64,000 bases of DNA from positions 1 to 64,000 of the forward strand of contig CAIJMU010000114.1 of NCBI GenBank assembly GCA_903821875.1, read 5' to 3'. The position numbers were made by a program, and so were the translations under genes. Shown here piece after piece: positions 25,917 to 35,224 of this stretch. Source of the DNA: an uncultured Spirochaetota bacterium (GTDB lineage: Bacteria > Spirochaetota > Spirochaetia > Treponematales > Rectinemataceae). Within the stretch, counting starts at the first letter, position 1. Every line of letters starts with the position of its first letter. Below the pieces are notes generated by a model. That model was not told the origin of the DNA. It was given only the letters and a program-made list of their open reading frames with translations, and searched no databases.

Positions 25917-26429
25917 TCAGCCGACCGCCTTCCTGGCAGCCGCGAGGGCCGCGACATAGTCCGGCTCACGCCCGATCTCAGGCACCTGCTCGGTGTAGAC
26001 AATGCGGTCTTCCTTGTCGATGACCACAACGGAGCGCGACAGGAGACCAGCGATGGCCCCATCCTCTATGGCGACACCGTAGGCCAGGCCAAAGTCACGG
26101 TTCCGCATTTCCGACAGCGGTACGATGGTGGTCAGGCCCTCACCCTTGCAGAAACGGCTTGCCGCGAAGGGCAGGTCCCGGCTCACGTTGAGTGCAACGG
26201 CTCCGCCGATCTTCGCGAGTTCCGAGTCGAAGCGCTTTGCTGATAGCGCGCAGATGCCGGTATCGAGGCTTGGGTTGATATTGAGCACCTTCACCTTTCC
26301 CGCGAAGTCGGCCAGCCCGACATCCTTCAAGTCGGAGCCTGTGAGCTTGAAGTCTGGGGCCTTGCTCCCGAGTGCCGGCAGCGCGCCGGAGGTATGGATC
26401 GGGTTTCCCTTGTGGGTGATGGTTGCCAT
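25917..26429 (-). CDS. tpx: Thiol peroxidase Tpx
   Basis: Product of 170 residues of the atypical 2-Cys peroxiredoxin family. It reduces peroxides with thioredoxin. The peroxidatic Cys60 is in NPSLDTGICALSAKRF and the resolving Cys94 in SRFCKGEGL, as in E. coli Tpx. It converges with the acyl-CoA dehydrogenase gene, 43 bases apart, and is divergent from the barrel gene at 26580. It would protect the oxygen-sensitive Fe-S enzymes encoded nearby. Confidence 0.93.
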   Translation of the reverse strand: MATITHKGNPIHTSGALPALGSKAPDFKLTGSDLKDVGLADFAGKVKVLNINPSLDTGICALSAKRFDSELAKIGGAVALNVSRDLPFAASRFCKGEGLTTIVPLSEMRNRDFGLAYGVAIEDGAIAGLLSRSVVVIDKEDRIVYTEQVPEIGREPDYVAALAAARKAVG

Positions 26430-26579
26430 GGATGCTCCTAAAGTGGTTGTGCCTGATCAGGCCGGGGTCAAGATACTGCAGCCTGGGTCCGGAGGCAAAA
26501 CAGGCTCCGGCAAGGGAAAAAAGGCTTTGCTATGCGTTTCCCCTCCAGCTAAGTACCTTGACCAGCAATGGAGGACATC

Positions 26580-27425
26580 ATGGACATACCCAGACGATCG
26601 GCCCTGGCCTTGACAGCATTGCTCTTCGCATCCGTTTCGTGGTCACAGGGCCTGGCTTTCGTGCCGCAGGCCGAAGCAGAATCAGGAGCGATCAAGCTCC
26701 TTCTCCATACCTACCGCGTCGGTCCCGCCGCCACCAGCAGCACCTTCGACTTCGTGAACCAGGGCGGACAGGAGATCCTCTTTCCCTTCAACCGCCTGAC
26801 CGCCCTCCTCGACATAGGCGAGCGGCATGAGCTCCGCTTCACCTACCAGCCGCTCGAGATCGTCACAACTGTGAACTTCAGGTCCGCAGTCACCGTAGAT
26901 GGCAAGACCTTCAACGGTCCCACGAGGATGACCTATGGTTTCCCCTTCTACAGGACGACCTACCTCTACCGTTTCCTGGGCGACCCGGGGGAATCCTGGC
27001 TGTCGGCCGGGGCGGCAATCCAGCTCAGGAACGCCTCGATCCGCTTCGAGTCCCTGGACGGAAGCACCCTCGCCAATTCCCAGAACCTCGGCGTCGTGCC
27101 CGCGCTCGCGCTCGCCGGCCGCCTCGACCTCGGTGGAGGCCTCTTCGCCGCCTTCGATGCCACGGGCATCTACGCCTCGAGCGCATTCATCAACGGTGCC
27201 AACTTCCAGTTCGAGGGTTCCATCCTCGATGCCTCGGCGAGGCTCGGTTACCAGGCAGGCCGGAGCGTAGAAGTCTTCATGAACGGCCGCTTCTTCGGAG
27301 GCAGCGCTGCCGGCGTTTCTGGCTACGAGCGGAGTGCCTGGGGCAACTCGGAAAGCGGTGAGACCGCCAACTACATCGCGTCGGCCGCTCTGACACTCGG
27401 GGCGACGGTGAGGCTCCCGGAGTGA
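26580..27425 (+). CDS. Exported, probably outer-membrane beta-barrel protein
   Basis: Product of 281 residues. The ATG at 26580 is chosen because GGAGG at 26570-26574 lies five bases upstream; an ATG at 26568 contains that ribosome site. A signal peptide (ALALTALLFASVSWSQG) starts the protein. The mature part alternates aromatic and polar residues in strand-like blocks (YRTTYLYRFLGD, LALAGRLDLGGGLFAAFDA, VEVFMNGRFFGG) and ends ALTLGATVRLPE. I recognise no named family. Confidence 0.6.
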   Translation: MDIPRRSALALTALLFASVSWSQGLAFVPQAEAESGAIKLLLHTYRVGPAATSSTFDFVNQGGQEILFPFNRLTALLDIGERHELRFTYQPLEIVTTVNFRSAVTVDGKTFNGPTRMTYGFPFYRTTYLYRFLGDPGESWLSAGAAIQLRNASIRFESLDGSTLANSQNLGVVPALALAGRLDLGGGLFAAFDATGIYASSAFINGANFQFEGSILDASARLGYQAGRSVEVFMNGRFFGGSAAGVSGYERSAWGNSESGETANYIASAALTLGATVRLPE

Positions 27426-27442
27426 GGCTCCCGGAGTGAGGC
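27408..27442. repeat. 14-bp tandem duplication across the stop codon
   Basis: GTGAGGCTCCCGGA at 27408-27421, again at 27422-27435, then a partial third copy to 27442. The first junction creates the stop codon; a G-rich run follows. Confidence 0.8.
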
Positions 27443-27463
27443 CTGGGGGGGGGCTTCCGCCCC

Positions 27464-28150
27464 TCAGATACAGGACCGGTCTGAACGCCGGCCTGCGGGA
27501 GCGCTGCGCATGTCCACCGGGAAGAGGCTTCCCTGGCGGTCCCGGAGGCGTTCCTCGACGCTCTCGATGATGGCGTTGAGGTGACGCGATTCTGCTACGA
27601 AATCCAGCCGGTCACCCGGAACCACGAGCACGGGCGCCGGCTCAAAACACTCGAGCCATTCCTCATAGTAGCTATTGAGCCCCTCGAGGTAGGCGTCAGG
27701 GATGGACGCCTCATAGCCCCGGCCCCTCATGAGTATGCGCTTTTTCAGCGTCTCCACGGAACATCGCAGGTAGATGACGAGGTCGGGTGGAGGCAGCAGC
27801 CCGGCGAGGGCCTTGTAGAGCCCGCGGTACGTGGCCCAGTCCCGGTCGCTCATGTGACCCTGCCCGTGGAGGTTCCGGGCGAAGACCTCCGCATCCTCGT
27901 AGAGCGAGCGGTCCTGCACTACCGACCATGGATCGCTGGCGAGCTCGTGGTGACTGCGGAGACGGTGCGTGAGGAAGTACAGCTGGGAGTGGAAGGCCCA
28001 GCGGCCCATGTCCGTGTAGAAATCCTCAAGGTAGGGATTTTCGGCCACTGGTTCGAAATATGGCCTGTACCCGAGGCGGTCAGCCAGGAGCTGGACGAGA
28101 GTCGACTTGCCAGCCCCTATGTTACCTGCCACGACAAGGTATTTTTTCAC
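27464..28150 (-). CDS. Deoxynucleoside kinase
   Basis: Product of 228 residues of the dNK / deoxyadenosine-deoxyguanosine kinase family, which phosphorylates salvaged deoxynucleosides. The P-loop GNIGAGKSTL is right at the start and the ERS-like motif is DRSLYEDAEVFA; the LID region RGRGYEASIP has the usual Arg cluster. I use the GTG at 28150, five bases after GGAG and directly before the P-loop strand (KKYLVVAGN); an ATG at 28171 has no ribosome site. It lies downstream of the HEAT-repeat gene on the same strand. Confidence 0.85.
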   Translation of the reverse strand: MKKYLVVAGNIGAGKSTLVQLLADRLGYRPYFEPVAENPYLEDFYTDMGRWAFHSQLYFLTHRLRSHHELASDPWSVVQDRSLYEDAEVFARNLHGQGHMSDRDWATYRGLYKALAGLLPPPDLVIYLRCSVETLKKRILMRGRGYEASIPDAYLEGLNSYYEEWLECFEPAPVLVVPGDRLDFVAESRHLNAIIESVEERLRDRQGSLFPVDMRSAPAGRRSDRSCI

Positions 28151-28233
28151 CTGGACTCCAGCGTCGTCCATGACGTTTGCGGGCTGACAAGCGCGGGTGG
28201 ACCTGCGCGGGCTTCGCTCGCGCAGGTCATGGA

Positions 28234-29451
28234 CTATTTTCCGAAATTGGCGAGGGCGTTCCTGGCGGAGCGTATGATGCTGTCCGACCACTTCATGTTT
28301 GACTGCACGGCCAGGAGGGCGGGCTTGACCATGGAGTTCTTCGAGGCTGCGGCGGCTTCTATCGCCACCATCACCATGCGGTTCCGTGTCTGGTCACCTA
28401 CCCCACCCGCCATTTTCTGGTTCATCTCGATGATGAGATCGAAAATCACCTTCGCAGCGGCATCGGAACCATTGATGCCGAGGGCTTGAAGCCCCAGGAT
28501 CTTCTCCTCGTCATCGAATCCATTGATGTACGACTTGGTCTCGATTATGACGGTATTGATGTCCACTCCATTGAGCGAATAGGTTCCCTTGTCCTTGGCC
28601 TTGAGGTCGATGAGGCCACGAAGGGCAGTCTTCCTCAGCGTAGAGAAGTCCTTGGCTGCAGTCTTCCTGTTGACGTCATCCTGGCTGTGCCCGATGAAGA
28701 GCCCGAGTCCGGCAGACTGGATCTTGCGGTCCGCGGCTGCCTTGGATCCTAGCTCGAGGGCAAGGGCACGGTACTTGCGTACGGCACCCGTCTCGTTTCT
28801 CACGATCTCCTGCACGGGGTCGGTCGGATCTGCGCAGATGTCAGGCAGGGACTTGAGCGCCTGCGAGCGGACGCGCTGGGAGTACCAACCGTCCGAGGCA
28901 AAGAACACGGGCTTGAAACCCTGTACATCCTTGATCTTGCTGAGGGCTATGATGCATGCGTAGGCTATCTTCTCGTCACTGTCCGCATTGGAAGCCGAAT
29001 GGTCGTCATTGAGGTTGCGGAGGAGGAGAGAGATCTTCTCCGCATAGTCATCGGCCCGCATGCGTCCGAGCGACATGATGCACTCGGCGCGGGCTAGCGT
29101 GTCCTCCATCTGCTCCTCACCCTGCCAGAGGAAGACGGCCGACTCGGTGTGTTTGAACTTGCCGAGGGCCTCGGCGACAACCCGCACAGTGACTCCATAG
29201 AGGGCCTTCTCGGAGGCTTCCTTGTAGCTGTTCTGTGTATTGAGAAGTTCCACGAAGGCAAGGCCGAGAATAGGCGCAACGATCCGGTCATCCAGTGCGA
29301 CCAGGCTCTGGATGACCGAGTACTTGTCCTGCAGGCTCTGGGAATCGTGGTAGATCTGGCTGTAAACCTCGGTCATCTCGTCGCCGAAAACGGGAGCAGC
29401 GACCATCCCAAGGAAAAAGAGTATCGCTGGCGCCATTGAGATGCGCTTCAT
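28234..29451 (-). CDS. Exported HEAT-repeat protein
   Basis: Product of 405 residues with a signal peptide (APAILFFLGMVAAPVFGDE). The rest is alpha-helical with repeated Ala/Leu-rich pairs such as RAECIMSLGRMRAD, IAYACIIALSKIKD and RSQALKSLPDI, which fit HEAT-like repeats and suggest a protein-binding scaffold in the periplasm. ATG at 29451 is preceded by TAGGAGAG. It starts 13 bases after the stop of a lipoprotein gene and is probably cotranscribed with it. No specific function can be assigned. Confidence 0.7.
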   Translation of the reverse strand: MKRISMAPAILFFLGMVAAPVFGDEMTEVYSQIYHDSQSLQDKYSVIQSLVALDDRIVAPILGLAFVELLNTQNSYKEASEKALYGVTVRVVAEALGKFKHTESAVFLWQGEEQMEDTLARAECIMSLGRMRADDYAEKISLLLRNLNDDHSASNADSDEKIAYACIIALSKIKDVQGFKPVFFASDGWYSQRVRSQALKSLPDICADPTDPVQEIVRNETGAVRKYRALALELGSKAAADRKIQSAGLGLFIGHSQDDVNRKTAAKDFSTLRKTALRGLIDLKAKDKGTYSLNGVDINTVIIETKSYINGFDDEEKILGLQALGINGSDAAAKVIFDLIIEMNQKMAGGVGDQTRNRMVMVAIEAAAASKNSMVKPALLAVQSNMKWSDSIIRSARNALANFGK

Positions 29452-29464
29452 TCGTAATGCTCTC

Positions 29465-30487
29465 CTATTCAAAATAGACTTCAATCTTCAGGTCTTCCCG
29501 CACCGCGTATTCGGAGATCTTTCTTTCCTTGATCTTGCCGACGCCGTCGGAAACCACGGTCGTGAGGCGTTCACCGAGAGGCCCGAGCGTGTGGTCAGTC
29601 GCCTCGGAGAGCGAACCGTCGGTCCGCCTGACCTCAAAGCGGACGAGCTGGCCTGCGGAGAAGATGGATACCTCCCTCTTCTGCACGGTTCCCAGGCTGT
29701 CCTTGTAGGCCCGTATCTCCTTGTCACCGGAATACTCCGCGGAGATGGAGCCGGTGACGATATTGGCGGAGTTCTTCATCGTTACAAGCGTCAACCTGCC
29801 TTTGTCATCATAGGTATATAGGGTCGAAGCCTTGAGGATGTTCTTCGAATCGTAGTATTTCCATTCGCTCTTGCGCCCGGCGGCGTCATACTCGTAGGAG
29901 GAGGCTGACTGCTGACTGCCCTTCGCATCAAGGGTCTTCTCAGAGGCGACGAGGGCACTTCCGTCGGCTGCCACTGCATAGATCAGTTCGTGGCGCGACC
30001 TGACCTGCCCGTACTTGTCGGAGATGACCTCGGCGACGAGCATCCCGTCGACGTACTCGGAAGTCGTCTTCTCTATCGGCTCGGTGACGTTTACGTCGTA
30101 GGCGGCCTTGAGCTTGAGCTGGACGAGTCCGGCATCCCAGGTATAGATGGTGTGTCCATCTTCCTGTCCATCGGCATAGAGGACAGTCTCCTTCTGGATC
30201 ACGGGGGTCTTGACGATGAACCTGCGCTCCTTCCTGACCTTGGAGGGAGGCGCGGGAGGGGGAGGAGGCTCGGGAGCAGCGACGACCGCAACTACCGGCG
30301 CAGGCACAGGCGCAGGCGCTGGAGTCGGCGCCGGGGCAGGTTGAGGTGCTGGCTGCGGAGCTGGCTGTTCGATGGGCGCAGGAGCGGGAGTCGGAGCGGG
30401 CTTGGGCGAACCAGCGCAGGACAGCACAAGGGCAAAAATGGCGGCCCCAGTGACCATACGCGCAAAGTCAGCGGCTGGACGGCGCAT
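29465..30487 (-). CDS. Lipoprotein with Pro/Ala-rich linker and YD-like repeats
   Basis: Product of 340 residues. ATG at 30487 is preferred: GGAGGT precedes it, and the ATG at 30499 contains that site. The signal sequence ends LVLSCAGS, with the lipobox Cys near residue 23. Then comes a roughly 60-residue Pro/Ala linker (repeats of A-P and P-x-P) that would span the periplasm or peptidoglycan. The C-terminal domain has short repeated strand units (YEYDAAGRKSEWKYYD, LYTYDDKGRL) like YD/MORN-type repeats. It leads the HEAT-repeat gene. Probably a structural envelope protein. Confidence 0.7.
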   Translation of the reverse strand: MRRPAADFARMVTGAAIFALVLSCAGSPKPAPTPAPAPIEQPAPQPAPQPAPAPTPAPAPVPAPVVAVVAAPEPPPPPAPPSKVRKERRFIVKTPVIQKETVLYADGQEDGHTIYTWDAGLVQLKLKAAYDVNVTEPIEKTTSEYVDGMLVAEVISDKYGQVRSRHELIYAVAADGSALVASEKTLDAKGSQQSASSYEYDAAGRKSEWKYYDSKNILKASTLYTYDDKGRLTLVTMKNSANIVTGSISAEYSGDKEIRAYKDSLGTVQKREVSIFSAGQLVRFEVRRTDGSLSEATDHTLGPLGERLTTVVSDGVGKIKERKISEYAVREDLKIEVYFE

Positions 30488-30589
30488 CGATACCTCCATG
30501 TGGCATGCGTGATTCGGCTTGTTGGTTATTGAACCAGAGTAGTATATCTGAAAAGAGCCTGCGAAGGTAGACCCTCGCAGGGCTCCGGC

Positions 30590-31777
30590 TCAGGATTCCG
30601 CGAAGGCACGGTCGAGGGCCTTTTTCAGAAAGCCAAGGCCCTTCATGGCCTGGGATTCGGTCAGGATGAGGGGGGGGAGCAGGCGGATGACATCGTCGCC
30701 GGCAGTCAGGACGAGGAGGCCTTCCTCGGCGCAGAGTTCCTTGACCCTGTCTGGCTTGGCCGTGATGACCGCACCGATCATGAGGCCCCGCCCGCGCACT
30801 TCGCGAACGAGCGGATGCTTCCAGGAGCGGATTCCATCCATGATCAGCTCCCCGACTCGTGCCACGGACTCGAGGAAGCCCTCCCTTGCGAGCTCGGACA
30901 GCACCACGCGGGCAGCTGCGGTAGCCAGGGGGTTCCCTCCGAAGGTCGAGCCGTGGTCGCCCTTCCCGAGCACGGTCGCCGCCTCGCCACGGGCAAGGAC
31001 CGCGCCGATCGGAACCCCGCCCCCCAGGCCCTTGGCCACGAGGACGACATCGGGCCTGATTCCGGCAGCCGTGGATGCAAGAACCGCACCGGTCCGGCCC
31101 ATGCCACACTGCACTTCGTCGCAGATGAGGAGGGCTCCGCGCTCCCTGCAGAGGGTCTCGGCCCGCTTCATGTAGGCAACCGAGAGCGGATAGACGCCAC
31201 CCTCGCCCTGGATGGGCTCGATGATGAGGCCTGCGGTCTTCCCGTCGATGGCCGCGTCGAGGGCGGCCAGGTCGTCGGCGGGCACGTAGGCAAAGCCAGC
31301 GGGAAAGGGTCCGAAGTGCTTGTGGAATTTCTCCTGCCCGGTGGCCGTGAGCGCGGCCAGGGTGCGGCCGTGGAAGGAATTCACGAGCGTGACGATCGTG
31401 GTACGGTCGGGGGACTTGGAGGAGCCGTGCTTGCGGGCGAGCTTGATGCCTCCCTCGTTGGCCTCGGCGCCGGAGTTGCCGAAGAAGACCGCGTCGAAGC
31501 CCGTCGCGGCGCAGAGCTCCCGGGCGGCAGCCATGGCGACAGGGGTATTGTAATAATTGGAAACATGAATCAGTCGCGCTGCCTGCGCCCCCAGGGCCGC
31601 GGCCAGGCGCGGGTGCCCGTGCCCGAGGCTCGACACCCCGATGCCGCTGGCAAAATCGAGGTAGGAGCGGCCGTCCACGGCGGTCAGCTGCGCTCCTTCT
31701 CCCGACTCGAAGACCAGGCCAGTCCGCCTGTAGGTATCCATGAAACCGTCAAAACCGCTTTCGCCCATGCCGCTCAT
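30590..31777 (-). CDS. argD: Acetylornithine aminotransferase
   Basis: Product of 395 residues of class-III PLP aminotransferases. It converts N-acetylglutamate semialdehyde to N-acetylornithine. Seen: FFGNSGAEANEGGIKLAR (cofactor phosphate site), the DEVQCGMGRTG motif with the ring-binding Asp, and the Schiff-base Lys in VAKGLGGGVPIGA. AGGAG lies six bases before the ATG. It is the last gene of the argC-argJ-argB-argD run, 16 bases after argB, which favours ArgD over other members of this aminotransferase family. Confidence 0.93.
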   Translation of the reverse strand: MSGMGESGFDGFMDTYRRTGLVFESGEGAQLTAVDGRSYLDFASGIGVSSLGHGHPRLAAALGAQAARLIHVSNYYNTPVAMAAARELCAATGFDAVFFGNSGAEANEGGIKLARKHGSSKSPDRTTIVTLVNSFHGRTLAALTATGQEKFHKHFGPFPAGFAYVPADDLAALDAAIDGKTAGLIIEPIQGEGGVYPLSVAYMKRAETLCRERGALLICDEVQCGMGRTGAVLASTAAGIRPDVVLVAKGLGGGVPIGAVLARGEAATVLGKGDHGSTFGGNPLATAAARVVLSELAREGFLESVARVGELIMDGIRSWKHPLVREVRGRGLMIGAVITAKPDRVKELCAEEGLLVLTAGDDVIRLLPPLILTESQAMKGLGFLKKALDRAFAES

Positions 31778-31793
31778 TTCTGGCTCCTGTCTG

Positions 31794-32654
31794 TCAGTGG
31801 ATCATCGTGCCGAGCCCCGAGTCCGTGAAGAGCTCGAGGATCAGGGAGTGGGGAGAGCGCCCGTCGATGATGTGGGCGCTCGATACGCCTCCGTCGACCG
31901 CCTTGGCGCAGCACTCAACCTTGGGAATCATGCCTTTGGCGACGGTGCCGTCGGCTATCAGGCCTGGGATGTCGGCGCAGGGCAGGGCCTCTATGAGGGT
32001 CGAGATGTCGGAGAGGTCCCTGAGGATGCCAGGCACATCCGTAAGGAGGAGGAGCTTCTCGGCACCCACGGCCACGGCTATCGCCGCGGCTGCCGTGTCG
32101 GCATTGATGTTGTAGTAATTATGATCGTCTTTTTCGCCGATGCCGACGGTGGCGATGACGGGCACATACCCTGCCAGGAGAGCCGCGAGGAGGGGTTCCG
32201 GATCGATGCTGACTATGTCGCCCACGAAACCGATGTCGGAGAGCGTGTGGCGCCGTGCCCTGATCATCGAACCGTCCACGCCCGAAAGCCCCAGGGCCTT
32301 GCCGCCCTCGCGGCCGATGAGGGCAACGATATCCTTGTTCACCTTGCCGCACAGGACCATGCGGACCACTTCCATGGTCTCCTCGTCCGTATGGCGGAGC
32401 CCCTTCACGAAGGCCGGCTCCTTGCCCAGGCGCCGGAGCATCGCGTCGATCTCGGGACCGCCCCCATGCACGAGGATCGTCCGGATGCCGACCGCACCCA
32501 TGAGGACTATGTCCTGGGCGACGGCCTGCCGGACGTTCTCGTTGGTCATGGCGGCGCCGCCGTACTTCACGACCACGGTCTTGCCCGCGTAGGCCTTTAT
32601 ATAGGGCAGGGCCCTGACCAGGATGTCCGCCCTCGCGCTGTCCGATATGATCAT
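31794..32654 (-). CDS. argB: Acetylglutamate kinase
   Basis: Product of 286 residues. It phosphorylates N-acetylglutamate with ATP. Family motifs: VVVKYGGAAM at the N-terminus (catalytic Lys), LVHGGGPEID for the substrate, and NINADTAAAAIA near residue 190. An N-terminal extension of about 20 residues before the first strand (residues 1-24) resembles the helix found in arginine-inhibited hexameric enzymes, so feedback control by arginine is likely but not proved. It lies 23 bases downstream of argJ. Confidence 0.95.
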   Translation of the reverse strand: MIISDSARADILVRALPYIKAYAGKTVVVKYGGAAMTNENVRQAVAQDIVLMGAVGIRTILVHGGGPEIDAMLRRLGKEPAFVKGLRHTDEETMEVVRMVLCGKVNKDIVALIGREGGKALGLSGVDGSMIRARRHTLSDIGFVGDIVSIDPEPLLAALLAGYVPVIATVGIGEKDDHNYYNINADTAAAAIAVAVGAEKLLLLTDVPGILRDLSDISTLIEALPCADIPGLIADGTVAKGMIPKVECCAKAVDGGVSSAHIIDGRSPHSLILELFTDSGLGTMIH

Positions 32655-32677
32655 AGTTAGTCCCTTCTGCCCCGGCC

Positions 32678-33895
32678 TCAGGACCGGTAGTCCCCGTTGA
32701 TCTTCACGTACTCGTAGGAAAGGTCACAGCCCCAGGCTGTCGCGCTTCCCTCCCCCTCGCCAAGGGTCACGAGGATCTGGATCTCCCTGTCCTCGAGGAC
32801 CTTCTTCGCCTTCTCCTCGCTGAAGGGCAGAGGCGCTCCGTCCTTGCAGACCTCGATGTAGCCGCGCGGGCTCTCGAAGGCGAGGTCCACCTTGCCCGGA
32901 TCGAAGTCCGGCCCCGCGTAACCGAGGGCGCAGAGGACCCGGCCCCAGTTCGCGTCCGCACCGAACATGGCCGTCTTCACGAGGCTCGAGGAGATGACCG
33001 ACTTCGCCAGGGCTTCGGCGTCGTCCTCGCTCTTCGCACCGCTGACCGTGCACTCGACGAGCCTCGTCGCGCCCTCGCCGTCACGGGCGATCATGCGCGA
33101 CAGCTCGGTGCAGACCCAGTCGAGGGCCTGTGCGAAATCCCGGTAGGAGTCGTCCTCGGAGACGATCTCGGCGTTGCCTGCCATGCCGTTCGCGAGGACC
33201 ACGACCATGTCGTTCGTGCTCGTGTCGCCATCGACGGTGACGCGGTTGAAGGTCCTCCGCACCGTTTCCGAAAGGGCCTTCTGAAGCAGGGCCGTGGAGA
33301 TCGCGCAATCCGTGGTCACGAATCCCAGCATCGTTGCCATGTTGGGGTGGATCATGCCTGAGCCCTTGGCCATGGCGCCTATGGTCACGGTCCTGCCGCC
33401 GATCTCGATGGAAAGCGCAGCTTCCTTCTTCATCGTGTCGGTAGTCATGATAGCCTCGCGTGCGTCGATCGAGCCCGACTTCGAAAGACCCGCCACGAGG
33501 TCGTCCATCCTGATCTCGATCACCGACACGTCGAGGGGGACACCGATGACGCCTGTCGATGCCACTACCACGTCCCTGGCGTCGACAGGCAGGCGGGCAG
33601 AGACGAACTCGGCCATGCGGCGCGCGTCTCTGACTCCCTGCTCCCCGGTGCAGGTATTGGCGTTCCCCGAATTCACGATGATGGCACGGGCCTTCCCGTC
33701 GGCAAGGTGCTCGCGTGTCACCACGAGGGGCTGGCCTATCACCTTGTTCTTCGTATAGACCGCCGCTGCCGAGCAGGAGGTTTCCGACCAGATGAGGGCC
33801 AGGTCCTTCTTCTCGCCCTTCTTCCGGATGCCGCAGTGCACCCCGGAGGCGGTGAATCCCAGTGGCGCTGTGACGCCTCCTCGCATGCTCTTCAT
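32678..33895 (-). CDS. argJ: Ornithine acetyltransferase / acetylglutamate synthase
   Basis: Product of 405 residues. ArgJ recycles the acetyl group from acetylornithine to glutamate. The self-cleavage site KGSGMIHPNMATMLGF is intact; Thr in MATML becomes the N-terminal nucleophile of the beta chain. The oxyanion pair lies in STGVIG. Presence of ArgJ means the window encodes the cyclic form of arginine synthesis. Whether it is bifunctional cannot be read directly. It sits 21 bases after argC. Confidence 0.95.
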   Translation of the reverse strand: MKSMRGGVTAPLGFTASGVHCGIRKKGEKKDLALIWSETSCSAAAVYTKNKVIGQPLVVTREHLADGKARAIIVNSGNANTCTGEQGVRDARRMAEFVSARLPVDARDVVVASTGVIGVPLDVSVIEIRMDDLVAGLSKSGSIDAREAIMTTDTMKKEAALSIEIGGRTVTIGAMAKGSGMIHPNMATMLGFVTTDCAISTALLQKALSETVRRTFNRVTVDGDTSTNDMVVVLANGMAGNAEIVSEDDSYRDFAQALDWVCTELSRMIARDGEGATRLVECTVSGAKSEDDAEALAKSVISSSLVKTAMFGADANWGRVLCALGYAGPDFDPGKVDLAFESPRGYIEVCKDGAPLPFSEEKAKKVLEDREIQILVTLGEGEGSATAWGCDLSYEYVKINGDYRS

Positions 33896-33916
33896 ACTTG
33901 CTCCTTTCTGGGCGCC

Positions 33917-34966
33917 TCAGAACGCGGGTGGCAGCATCGAGACGCCGGCACCCTCGTCGAGGCCAAGCGCGATGTTCATGTTCTGGATCGCCTGTCCGGC
34001 TGCGCCCTTGACCATGTTGTCGATGGCGGAGACGACGATGGCCGTCTTTCCGCCACGGGCGAGGTGGAGGGAAATATCGCAATAATTGGAAAACCGCACG
34101 TTGCGGTTTGTCGCGACAGCCCCTGGAGGCAGGACCCTGACGAAGGGTTCGGCTGCGTAGAAATCCGCGTAGGCAGCGTGAAGGGCCAGGGCATCTGCCG
34201 GCACCGCCAGCGGCGCGTACATCGTACTCACGATTCCGCGGCCCATCGGCGCGAGGTGGGGGGTGAAGATCGCCTCCACAGGATGGCCTGCCATCTCGGA
34301 AAGGTTCCGCTCGATCTCGGGGCCATGACGGTGCTCGCCGATCTTGTAGGGCGTAAGGGAGTCCGCGCATTCGGGATAGTGGCTGGTCCGCGTGGGCTCT
34401 TTCCCCGCTCCCGTCACACCGGATTTCGCATCGATGACGATGCCCCCGCTTCTGAACAATCCCTTCGCGAGGCCCGGGAACAGGCCAAGCGAGGCCGCGG
34501 TCGGATAGCAGCCTGGATTGCCGATGATCCTCGCCTTCGCGATCGCGGCACGGTTGAATTCCGGCAGCCCGTAGACCGAGACCGCGTGGAGTTCCGGATG
34601 TTCATAATGCTGACCATAGGCGTCAAGGAAGGCCGCTTCGTCATCGCCGAAACGGAAATCGGCGGACAGGTCGACGAAGACCCCGCCCCTGGCCGCCACT
34701 GCCCCCGCGACCCTTTCCGCGTGCCCGTGGGGCAAGGAGGAAAAAACCACGTCTCCGGCTGCGAGCGCTTCCTCCGGCGAAGCGAGGATGAGTCGCCTCC
34801 CCTCGCGAGCTGCCCCGAGAAGATTCGGATAGATCGAACTCAGGTCCTTGCCTCCCGAGCTCGAGGAGGAGGCGACGACTTTTCCGACCGATGGATGGCC
34901 GAGAAGCAGCCGTACCAGTTCGGCACCCGCGTAGCCAGTCGAGCCGAGTACCGATACTGTAATCAC
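33917..34966 (-). CDS. argC: N-acetyl-gamma-glutamyl-phosphate reductase
   Basis: Product of 349 residues. It reduces acetylglutamyl phosphate with NADPH. Motifs: VSVLGSTGYAGAELVRLL (coenzyme binding), the catalytic Cys in NPGCYPTAA, and the late PHLAPMGRGI block with His. I use the GTG at 34966, since GGAGGT precedes it and the ATG at 34978 contains that ribosome site. First gene of argCJBD; its regulatory region lies in the roughly 250 bases shared with the divergent trpS. Confidence 0.93.
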   Translation of the reverse strand: MITVSVLGSTGYAGAELVRLLLGHPSVGKVVASSSSSGGKDLSSIYPNLLGAAREGRRLILASPEEALAAGDVVFSSLPHGHAERVAGAVAARGGVFVDLSADFRFGDDEAAFLDAYGQHYEHPELHAVSVYGLPEFNRAAIAKARIIGNPGCYPTAASLGLFPGLAKGLFRSGGIVIDAKSGVTGAGKEPTRTSHYPECADSLTPYKIGEHRHGPEIERNLSEMAGHPVEAIFTPHLAPMGRGIVSTMYAPLAVPADALALHAAYADFYAAEPFVRVLPPGAVATNRNVRFSNYCDISLHLARGGKTAIVVSAIDNMVKGAAGQAIQNMNIALGLDEGAGVSMLPPAF

Positions 34967-35184
34967 AGTTACCTCCATATCGCAGCAGATGACCGCTCGG
35001 TCCCTGCGGGTTTGCTCATCCTGGCCGCAGCCAGCTCGTAATGGTGGGGAAATGGCCTGATCTGGAACGGGTCAGGCGGATCCATAACTATCTTCACTGG
35101 GCCGGATATAGTCAAGCGGCTGACAGGAGAACTTTCCCGTAAATACATGGGAACCGCAGCTCCCAGGAACCCGTTCAAGGGCCA

Positions 35185-35214
35185 CTTGAGACCCTTGCCC
35201 GCTTTCGCTAGACT
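35185..35214 (+). promoter_or_regulatory. Candidate promoter for trpS (leaderless arrangement)
   Basis: TTGAGA at 35185-35190 and TAGACT at 35209-35214, spacing 18. The ATG at 35225 is ten bases after the -10 element, so the transcript would start three or four bases before the start codon. Confidence 0.4.
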
Positions 35215-35224
35215 CATGCCTACC

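Noticed and set aside
30240-30400. CRISPR or minisatellite array
   Set aside because: The repetitive GGCGCAGG words are simply codons of the Pro/Ala linker of the lipoprotein; there are no regular spacers.
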